In this document: one piece after another, positions 56,472-64,000 of the stretch
Layout: every line of letters starts with the position of its first letter
Numbering within the stretch: the first letter of the stretch is position 1
NCBI RefSeq assembly: GCF_016093275.1
Contig: NZ_JAEDAK010000001.1
Span: 372,001-436,000, forward strand
DNA length: 64,000 bases
Direction: 5' to 3'
DNA from: Inhella proteolytica
Lineage (GTDB): Bacteria > Pseudomonadota > Gammaproteobacteria > Burkholderiales > Burkholderiaceae_C
Program-made: the position numbers and the translations under genes
The notes under the pieces: model-generated
Seen by the model: only the letters and a program-made list of their open reading frames with translations
The model's database searches: none
What the model was told of the DNA's origin: nothing

Positions 56472-59234
56472 ATGGCAACCCTCACCGAAGTCACCACCCA
56501 GCCGTCCTCGGGCCTGGTGCATATCGATGCACTGCTGGACAGCGGCCCGGGCTGGAACTGGCTCACCCCCGCGCGGACGACGATCTACTACACGTTCTCG
56601 CTCGCCGCGGCCAATCCGAACGCGGGCGGCTCCATCAGCGGCGCCACCTCGGCCTTCAATGCGACCCAGGAGGCCGCCGCAGTGTCCGCCCTGGCGGTGC
56701 TGACACAGATCACCGGCATCACCTTCGCGTTGACCACCGATGCGAACCAGGCCGATCTGCACTTCTGCGCGGCCGACATCACCGAAGTCCAGAGCATCGG
56801 CCTGTGCAGCTGGAACTCCAGCTACTCGATCTCCGGCAACACCATCGTCAGCTACCGCGCCGACGCCTGGATTTACCTCGACAACGCCAACCACGCCGCC
56901 GGCACCAGCGCCCCGTCGCCAGGCACCTCAGGTTTTGAGGTGCTGCTGCACGAGCTGGGTCACGCCATGGGACTCAAGCACCCCTTCTCGGGTTCGGTGG
57001 TGCTGCCGGGTGCTCAGGACAACACCGCCAACACCCTCATGTCGTACACCGATGTGGGCGGGCCCTACAGCAACTACAACCCTTATGACATCGCCGCGCT
57101 GCGCTATCTGTACGGCAATGACGGCCTGGGCGGGGCGCTGGGCTCCAGTTCTGCCGGCCGCTACATCACGGGCACCACGGCGGCCGACACGCTGACGGGC
57201 GGCGCCGGCGACGACCTGCTGGAAGGCAGCCTGGGCAACGATGCGCTGACCGGGGGCAGCGGAACCGACACCGCCCGCTTCAGCGGCAACCGGGCCGGTT
57301 ACACCATCACCACGGTGGGCGCCACCACCACGGTCAGCGGTCCGGATGGCACGGACACGCTGGGCGGCGTGGAGCGCCTGCAGTTCAACGACCAGGTTGT
57401 CGTGCTTTCGGCGGGCGGCAGCAACAACGCGCCCACCGGCACCATCACCATCACCGGCACGCCGACACAGGGCGTCGCCCTGAGCACGAGCTCCACGATT
57501 GCCGATGCCGACGGCCTGGGCAGCCTGGCCTACACCTGGCAGATGGAATCGGGCAGCAATTGGGTGGACATCGCCGGCGCCACCGCCAGCAGCTTCACGC
57601 CTCAGGAGGCCCAGGTGGGCGCACGGCTGCGCGTGGTGGTGCGCTACACCGATACCGCCGGCACCGCGGAAGTGGTGACGGGCCCGGCCAGCGCGGCGGT
57701 CGCCAACGTCAATGACCCGCCCAGCGGCGTGGTCGCCATCTTCGGCGACGCCCGACAGGGCGCCGTGTTGAACGCTCAGAACGATCTGAGCGACCCCGAC
57801 GGGCTCGGTCCCCTGAACCTGCGCTGGCAAAGCTCCGCCGACGGCGGGCAGACCTGGACCGACATTGCCGGCGCGACGGCGGACCGCTTCACGCCCACCG
57901 AAGCCCAGGTCGGCCGCCTGCTGCGCGCCCGCATCGACTACACCGACGCCCGCGGCACCGCCGAGGCCGTCACCAGCCTGCCGACGGCGGCCATCGCGAA
58001 CAGCAACGACGCCCCGACCGGCAGCCTGCTGATCACCGGCACCGTGCGCCAGGGCGAAACCCTGCAGGCCAACGCCAGCCAGTTGGCCGACGCCGACGGG
58101 CTAGGCCCGTTCACGCTGCGCTGGCAGCTCTCCAGCGATGGCCAGCAGTGGACCGAGCTGGCCACCGGATCCAGCTACACCCCAGGAGAGGCCCAGGTGG
58201 GCAAGCAGCTGCGCCTGCAGGCCAGCTACACCGATGCCCGCGGCACCGCTGAGACCGTGCTGTCCAGCGCCAGCGTGGTGGCAAACGTGAACGACGCGCC
58301 GGTGGGCAGCGTCACGCTCGCGGGCCTGGCCGAGCAAGGCCAGAGCCTCAGCGCCACGGCCAGCGTGCAGGATGCCGATGGCCTCGGCACGTTCAGCTTC
58401 GAATGGCAGCGCTCCAGCAATGGCAGCACCTGGACCGCCGTGACCGGTGCGACATCCAGCAGCCTCAGCCTAGGCGAGAGCCTGGTCGGCATGCAGTTGC
58501 GGGCCCTGGTGCGCTACACCGACGGGCATGGCACAAGCGAAACGGTGACTTCGACGCCCTCGCTCGCCGTGCTGGGCGTACAAGTTGGCGGCAGCGGCGC
58601 CGATACCCTGACCGGCAGCGCCTTTGCCGACCGCCTGGACGGTGGGGCGGGGAACGATCTGCTGCAGGGCGGTGGCGGGGACGACCGCCTGATTGGCGGC
58701 GCCGGGCTCGACAAAGCCCGCTACACCGGTGCGCGGGCCGACTACACCGTCACTCCGGGCGCGTTCCAGGTGCAGGCCAAGTCCGGCACCGAGGGCAAGG
58801 ACAGCCTGGACGGCATCGAACGCCTGCTGTTCACCGATCAGGCCCGCGCCTTCGACCTGAACGGCCACGCCGGCACGGTGGCGCGCATCCTGGGTTCGGT
58901 GTTCGGACCGGCCGCAGTGGCCAACGCGCAGTACGCCGGCATCGGCCTGAGCCTGCTGGATGGCGGCATGGCCCTGCCCGACCTGATGAGCCTGGCGCTC
59001 GATACCCGACTGGGGCCAGGCTACAGCCGCAGCGCGGAAGTGGACCTGCTGTTCCGCAACCTCGTCGGCCGCGCCCCCGACAGCCAGGAGCTGGCCTACT
59101 GGGTGGGTACGCTGGAGCGCGGCGAGTTCACGGCCATCAGCCTGGCGCAAATGGCCACCGATCTCGAGCTCAATGCCCTCAACATCAACCTGATCGGGCT
59201 GGCGCAGGACGGTCTGCCCTACTTGCCGGTCTGA
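56472..59234 (+). CDS. Secreted serralysin-like RTX metalloprotease with Ig-like repeats
   Basis: 920 residues, no N-terminal signal, as in type I-secreted proteins. Zinc protease domain (about 1-215) with the metzincin motif H160-E161-L-G-H164-A-M-G167-L-K-H170 and Met-turn Met190 (NTLMSYTD). First RTX block about 241-265 (GGAGDDLLEG, GGSGTD). Then four Ig-like/cadherin-like units of about 96 residues starting near 319, 415, 513 and 609, each with a DADGLG-type loop. Second RTX block about 705-747 (GGAGNDLLQGGGGDD). C-terminal DUF4214-like domain (about 820-905). Calcium-triggered folding after secretion is expected. No type I secretion genes are adjacent. Confidence 0.9.
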   Translation: MATLTEVTTQPSSGLVHIDALLDSGPGWNWLTPARTTIYYTFSLAAANPNAGGSISGATSAFNATQEAAAVSALAVLTQITGITFALTTDANQADLHFCAADITEVQSIGLCSWNSSYSISGNTIVSYRADAWIYLDNANHAAGTSAPSPGTSGFEVLLHELGHAMGLKHPFSGSVVLPGAQDNTANTLMSYTDVGGPYSNYNPYDIAALRYLYGNDGLGGALGSSSAGRYITGTTAADTLTGGAGDDLLEGSLGNDALTGGSGTDTARFSGNRAGYTITTVGATTTVSGPDGTDTLGGVERLQFNDQVVVLSAGGSNNAPTGTITITGTPTQGVALSTSSTIADADGLGSLAYTWQMESGSNWVDIAGATASSFTPQEAQVGARLRVVVRYTDTAGTAEVVTGPASAAVANVNDPPSGVVAIFGDARQGAVLNAQNDLSDPDGLGPLNLRWQSSADGGQTWTDIAGATADRFTPTEAQVGRLLRARIDYTDARGTAEAVTSLPTAAIANSNDAPTGSLLITGTVRQGETLQANASQLADADGLGPFTLRWQLSSDGQQWTELATGSSYTPGEAQVGKQLRLQASYTDARGTAETVLSSASVVANVNDAPVGSVTLAGLAEQGQSLSATASVQDADGLGTFSFEWQRSSNGSTWTAVTGATSSSLSLGESLVGMQLRALVRYTDGHGTSETVTSTPSLAVLGVQVGGSGADTLTGSAFADRLDGGAGNDLLQGGGGDDRLIGGAGLDKARYTGARADYTVTPGAFQVQAKSGTEGKDSLDGIERLLFTDQARAFDLNGHAGTVARILGSVFGPAAVANAQYAGIGLSLLDGGMALPDLMSLALDTRLGPGYSRSAEVDLLFRNLVGRAPDSQELAYWVGTLERGEFTAISLAQMATDLELNALNINLIGLAQDGLPYLPV

Positions 59235-59296
59235 ATTCGGCTCCTGCCCGCAACACCGGGGTGGCAAATCAGGACGCGTGAGCTAGGCTGCCAAGC

Positions 59297-60856
59297 ATGA
59301 CCGCCCTGCTCTCCCCCCAGGAAGCCCGGCTCTTCGCCGCCACCCATGTGTTGCTGGTGCATGAGACCGAGGCCATGCGCAGGGTCTCTCGGGCGCTGCT
59401 CAGCCAGCTTGGGGTGCAGCAGCTGCTGGACGCCTCGAATGCCGAACAGGCCCTGGCAGCGCTGGCCCAGGCACGCGTGGACATCGTGCTGTGCGACTGG
59501 CAGCTGCGCGGCATGGACGGCCTGCAGTTGCTGGAGCGCCTGCGCGCCAGCGACAACTTTCGCCAGCTGCCCTTCGTGCTCATCACCGGTGAAACCGACC
59601 GGGCGGTGCTGCAGCACGCCGTCAGCGCCGGCGCCAGCCACATCCTCGTCAAACCCTACAGCGCCGCCACGCTGGCCGACCGCATTCGCCGCGCCATGGC
59701 AGCGGCCGCACGGCCCAAGGCAGCCGGCCTGGGCCAGGCGGCACCGGGCCGCAGCGGGCCGCACAGCTCCACGGTGCTGGTAGTGGACGATGTGCCGGAG
59801 AACCTGCAGCTGCTGGCCGAGATGCTGCGCAATGACTTCCGCGTGAAAGTGGCGGCCAATGGCGAGCGGGCGCTGCAGCTGTGCCAGACGGAATCGGCCC
59901 CGGACCTGGTGCTGCTGGACATCATGATGCCGGGCATGGATGGGTTCGAGGTGGCCAAGCGCCTGCGCGCCCACCCGGCCAGCGAGCACATCCCCGTCAT
60001 CTTCGTCACCGCGCTGGACGCTGACGATGTGCGCCGGCGCGCCATGGAACTGGGCGCGATCGACTTCGTCAACAAGCCGGTCGAACCCGAGCAGCTGCTG
60101 CTGCGCATCCGCAATTTCATGCGCTATGTCGAGTTGCGTCGCCAGATGCAGTCCGAGGTGGACGCGATGCTGGAGCGCGCCAAGCTGGAGGATGACGCCA
60201 GCCTGGTGGCCGGCCAGGATGTGCGCAGCCCGCTGGCCAGCGCCCTGGGCCTGCTGCAACCGCTGCTGGTGGCCGCCGAGGATGGTGCGCGGGACGACTT
60301 GCTGGCCGTGGAGGAACAGCTGCTGGCGGCGCTGGACGCGCTGCACCTTTCGACCGAGCTGCTGCGCATTGAATCCGGCCAGTTCCAGCTGCGCACCCGG
60401 GGCGTGCCCCTGCGGCGGGTGCTGGAGCGCGTGCTGCGCCTGAGCGGCGAGGCTTATGCGCACAAGGAACTGCGCCTCAGCCTGGACGTGCCCGGCCCCG
60501 AGCGCGGGCCCGGCACCCTGCTGGCCAGCGGCGACCCCCTGCTCTGCCACACCTTGTTCCAGCAGCTCTTGCAGTTGGCCTGCGAGGCCGCGCCCTCACA
60601 GGCCGCGGTCAGCCTGCAGGTCCATGCGGAAGATCCGCTACGGGTGGTGCTGCGCTACCCGGCCGCCCTGACGGCCACGGAGCGCCTGCAGTTCTTCGGC
60701 AAGCGCTCGGACGCCATCGGCCCTTCCGCCTATGCCGCCAAGCGCCTGGCCGAGGCCCAGCGCGGCGGCGTGGTGGTGGACACCGACGAGGCCAAGGGTG
60801 AGGTCTTGCTGACCGTGGTGCTGCTGCGCTCGCAGCAGACCGTGGAACGGGGCTAA
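59297..60856 (+). CDS. Double-receiver response regulator with degenerate histidine kinase module
   Basis: 519 residues. REC1 (about 16-135) has the phosphoacceptor Asp67 and Lys119 but its acidic pair is His22-Glu23 instead of Asp-Asp. REC2 (about 157-275) is complete: Asp164-Asp165, Asp208, Lys260. A kinase-like DHp/ATPase region follows. Its H-box reads G-Q307-D-V-R-S-P-L, with Gln where the phosphorylated His should be, and the ATPase N-box lacks its Asn (DPLLCHTLFQQLLQLACEA). The C-terminal part is therefore a non-catalytic remnant or binding module. Output unknown; no cognate active kinase is adjacent. Confidence 0.85.
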   Translation: MTALLSPQEARLFAATHVLLVHETEAMRRVSRALLSQLGVQQLLDASNAEQALAALAQARVDIVLCDWQLRGMDGLQLLERLRASDNFRQLPFVLITGETDRAVLQHAVSAGASHILVKPYSAATLADRIRRAMAAAARPKAAGLGQAAPGRSGPHSSTVLVVDDVPENLQLLAEMLRNDFRVKVAANGERALQLCQTESAPDLVLLDIMMPGMDGFEVAKRLRAHPASEHIPVIFVTALDADDVRRRAMELGAIDFVNKPVEPEQLLLRIRNFMRYVELRRQMQSEVDAMLERAKLEDDASLVAGQDVRSPLASALGLLQPLLVAAEDGARDDLLAVEEQLLAALDALHLSTELLRIESGQFQLRTRGVPLRRVLERVLRLSGEAYAHKELRLSLDVPGPERGPGTLLASGDPLLCHTLFQQLLQLACEAAPSQAAVSLQVHAEDPLRVVLRYPAALTATERLQFFGKRSDAIGPSAYAAKRLAEAQRGGVVVDTDEAKGEVLLTVVLLRSQQTVERG

Positions 60857-60892
60857 GGTCCGCTAAGGCGGCTGAGCGCGGGCTTGCCCTGC

Positions 60893-62749
60893 TCAGTGGC
60901 CGCGCTGCTCGCGCCGACGCTCGCGCCGCTCGGCTAACTGCCGGCACTCGGGGTGCTCGGCAAAGGCGGGCTCCTCGCAGCGTTGCTCCATGCAGCGCCA
61001 TAGCGCGAACAGCACGCGGTCGCCACAGGCGGCACGCGGGTCCTGCGGACCGGCCGGACGACTGGGCAGGCTGGGCGCGGGGGCTTCGGTTCGCGCCGCA
61101 GCGGCCGGCTCCGGCGAGGGGGACTCCTGGCGCACCGGCCGCGGCGGCGGGGCCGCGCTCACGACATTCGGTTTGGAAGCCGCCGCCACCGGCCGGGGCG
61201 GCACCGGACGCGCGGGACTGGCCGAGGCTGGCACGGAAGCCGGCGTGGCCACGGATTCTGCGGGCACCGAAGCCGCCGCGACCACGGGTGGCTGGATTGA
61301 CGGATCGGCCGCTGCGGAAGCGGCCTGCGAAGCCGCGAGGCCGGCTTCCGACGCCCGCCCGGCGGGCTCGATGCTGACCACCAGACCTTCCGGACCTGAC
61401 GGCGCCTGCCGCCCTTGCAGCAGCCACCAGAAACCACCGAGCATCAGGGCTGCGGCTCCCAAGGCCAGGCCCAGCCACAGGCGCTGACGCCCGGCAACGC
61501 GAGCGGGCCCGCTGGCCGCCGCCTCGAGCGCCGGCGAGGGGGGGCTGGCGGCGGCGCGCTGGCGCGGCTTCGGCGCTGCGGGGCTGGCAGCGTCTGCCAG
61601 GGAATGGGGCTGGGTCGGTTCGAAGCCCGGCTCGGTCCCCAGCGGCTGGGTGCGTTCCTTGTCGCTGGGCACCGGCACCGCCTCCACCGTGGGGCGCGGC
61701 GGCGCCACCAGTTGGGTGGGCGCAAAGGCGTCGCCCGGCACCGCGGGGTCGGGTTTGGCGCGCGGCTTGGGCCGTTCCAGCACCACGGTCGAGTCGTCGC
61801 CGTCCAAACCCTGGGCCACATTCGCCTTGACCAGAGGCATGGTGCGCTCGCCCAGCAAGGCCTTGCGCAGCTCGTCCACGGTGCGGGGCCGGTCGGCAGG
61901 GCGCACCGCCAGCGCCCAGTCGATGGCAGAGCGGAAATGGCGCGAATGACCGGGCCAGTCGGAGCGGTTGGCCAGCGGGACGAACTCGTCGATGACGGCT
62001 CGCGTCGTCGCCAGCGGGGGCGGTGTGCCGGTGAGCAGAAAGTGCAGCACCGCACCCAGCGCGTAGATGTCGGTCCAGGGGCCCTGGCGCAGCTGGGTGG
62101 TCTCACCGTACTGCTCGATAGGCGCGTAGCTGGGCTTGAAGATCGCCGTGAACGTCTGCGTGCGATCGCCGATCACCCGGCGTGCGGCCCCGAAATCCAG
62201 CAGGATGGGGTCGCCGCCATCCGAGGGCAGCAGGATGTTGTCGGGCGAGATGTCGCGGTGGTAGACCTTCTCGTCGTGCAAGAGCGCCAGTGCGTCCAAC
62301 AGCGGCATCACCTGCTTGAGGATCCAGCTCTCCGAGGGCGGATCGGCCAGACCATCACGGATGCGCTTGAGCGTTTTGCCCTGCAGATAGGGCATCACCA
62401 TGTAGGCGGTGCCGTTGGCCTCCCAGAAGCGGTAGACCTTGAGCAGCGAGGGGTGATCAAAGCGCGCCAGCATGCGCGCTTCATTGACGAAGGAACGCAG
62501 GCCGAGTTCGAAGGTTTCGCGGTGCTGCGCCGAGCGCACCGAGACCAGATCGGAATTGCCGCGTTGCGCCAGCTGCGCCGGCATGTATTCCTTGACCGCG
62601 ACGCGACGCTCCAGCGCGTGGTCCTGCGCCAGGTAGACGATGCCGAAGCCCCCGACGCCGAGCGTGCGGATGATCTCCAACTCGCCGAACCGGGTGCCGG
62701 CCGGCAGGGCGTTGGGGTCCTCGAAGATGGAATCGCCAGCGTCGTTCAT
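60893..62749 (-). CDS. Membrane Ser/Thr protein kinase
   Basis: 618 residues. Kinase domain about 19-300: Gly loop LGVGGFGIVY, Lys53 (VAVKEYMP), catalytic His164-Arg-Asp166 (HRDISPDN), DFG 185-187, and APIEQY. A long Ala/Pro-rich cytoplasmic linker (about 300-420) contains repeated Thr sites (DSTVVL, PTQLVA, ERTQPL, EPTQPH). One membrane helix follows (about 424-445), then a Pro/Ala-rich extracytoplasmic stalk ending in a Cys- and charge-rich tail (CGDRVLFALWRCMEQRCEE ... CRQL). Hanks-type kinases of this kind phosphorylate envelope or regulatory proteins. The ATG at 62749 is used; a GTG at 62761 with GAGG in front is a fair alternative. Convergent with the response regulator gene. Confidence 0.88.
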   Translation of the reverse strand: MNDAGDSIFEDPNALPAGTRFGELEIIRTLGVGGFGIVYLAQDHALERRVAVKEYMPAQLAQRGNSDLVSVRSAQHRETFELGLRSFVNEARMLARFDHPSLLKVYRFWEANGTAYMVMPYLQGKTLKRIRDGLADPPSESWILKQVMPLLDALALLHDEKVYHRDISPDNILLPSDGGDPILLDFGAARRVIGDRTQTFTAIFKPSYAPIEQYGETTQLRQGPWTDIYALGAVLHFLLTGTPPPLATTRAVIDEFVPLANRSDWPGHSRHFRSAIDWALAVRPADRPRTVDELRKALLGERTMPLVKANVAQGLDGDDSTVVLERPKPRAKPDPAVPGDAFAPTQLVAPPRPTVEAVPVPSDKERTQPLGTEPGFEPTQPHSLADAASPAAPKPRQRAAASPPSPALEAAASGPARVAGRQRLWLGLALGAAALMLGGFWWLLQGRQAPSGPEGLVVSIEPAGRASEAGLAASQAASAAADPSIQPPVVAAASVPAESVATPASVPASASPARPVPPRPVAAASKPNVVSAAPPPRPVRQESPSPEPAAAARTEAPAPSLPSRPAGPQDPRAACGDRVLFALWRCMEQRCEEPAFAEHPECRQLAERRERRREQRGH

Positions 62750-62776
62750 GGAGGCCGACACCTTACCTCAAGCGCG

Positions 62777-62802
62777 GCAGCGCCCGCCGAGGCGGGCGCT
62801 GC
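62777..62802 (-). other. GC-rich inverted repeat between RND pump and kinase genes
   Basis: Eleven-base stem GCAGCGCCCGC / GCGGGCGCTGC with a four-base loop, 22 bases after the end of the RND gene on the minus strand. No T-run follows, so it is probably a 3' stabilising or rho-type end rather than a canonical intrinsic terminator. Confidence 0.45.
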
Positions 62803-62824
62803 AAACAAGGGCAGAAGCTGGAAC

Positions 62825-64000
<1,176 letters not shown>

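Overview
The window is about 64 kb of high-GC, gene-dense bacterial chromosome with short intergenic gaps and many 4-base start/stop overlaps. Gene content points to a betaproteobacterium of the order Burkholderiales, probably near the Rubrivivax/Leptothrix/Roseateles group. The pointers are a TIGR02285-type binding protein, DUF4936 next to ygfZ, an orphan Bug-type TctC binding protein, a pyrophosphate-type phosphofructokinase and a tandem glycine riboswitch. This placement rests on protein family resemblance only, since no rRNA gene is present. I see no phage, transposon, CRISPR array, tRNA or rRNA gene, so this reads as core chromosome with a few accessory genes.

Layout. 1-10 kb: a cut FAD oxidoreductase; a thioesterase-exonuclease III pair; a lipoprotein; a Met/His-rich Cu,Zn superoxide dismutase; a PPi-type phosphofructokinase; a YjfB-like motility protein behind a FliA-like promoter; the thyA-folA-DUF4337 operon; and an ABC exporter. 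9.8-11.5 kb: an SPFH - ribbon-helix-helix - histidine phosphatase operon preceded by a perfect 16-bp palindrome. 11.6-20.8 kb: the conserved queG / tsaE-amiC-mutL-miaA neighbourhood, here split by an opposite-strand dedA gene and by a pseudouridine synthase gene carrying an 81-bp tandem repeat. 20.8-27 kb: a Bug binding protein, xerD, an Lrp regulator with a periplasmic binding protein, marC, and a degenerate GGDEF protein. 27-38 kb: isocitrate lyase with a structured AT-rich leader, then a cell-envelope group of alpha-2-macroglobulin, an AmpG-like permease and penicillin-binding protein 1C. 37.7-46.6 kb: a binding protein, an esterase, a thioesterase-acetyltransferase fusion, DUF4936-ygfZ, and the mltG-tmk-holB-pilZ-tatD operon with an ankyrin gene. 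46.7-50.1 kb: an isolated formate dehydrogenase alpha subunit and an acetyltransferase. 50.1-56.3 kb: a tandem glycine riboswitch controlling gcvT-gcvH-gcvP and sdaA. 56.4-64 kb: a secreted RTX metalloprotease with four Ig-like repeats, a double-receiver protein with a dead kinase module, a membrane Ser/Thr kinase, and the C-terminal part of an RND pump cut by the window edge.

How genes work together. Glycine sensed by the riboswitch would switch on glycine cleavage. SdaA can turn the serine made from glycine and methylene-THF into pyruvate, giving a glycine-to-pyruvate route. ThyA and FolA form the dTMP/THF cycle. A2M, AmpG and PbpC, together with AmiC and MltG elsewhere in the window, all act on or protect peptidoglycan. 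Several signalling proteins have lost catalytic residues but kept ligand or phosphoacceptor sites (GGDEF with an intact I-site; REC-REC-pseudokinase), so they look like receptors rather than enzymes.

The observations most worth a second look are an intrinsic-terminator hairpin lying inside the first codons of the AmpG-like gene, the SPFH operon with its putative operator, the degenerate GGDEF with an intact I-site, the RTX metalloprotease with a hairpin over its ribosome binding site, and the FliA-like promoter of the YjfB-like gene. I found no convincing wholly new multi-gene system.
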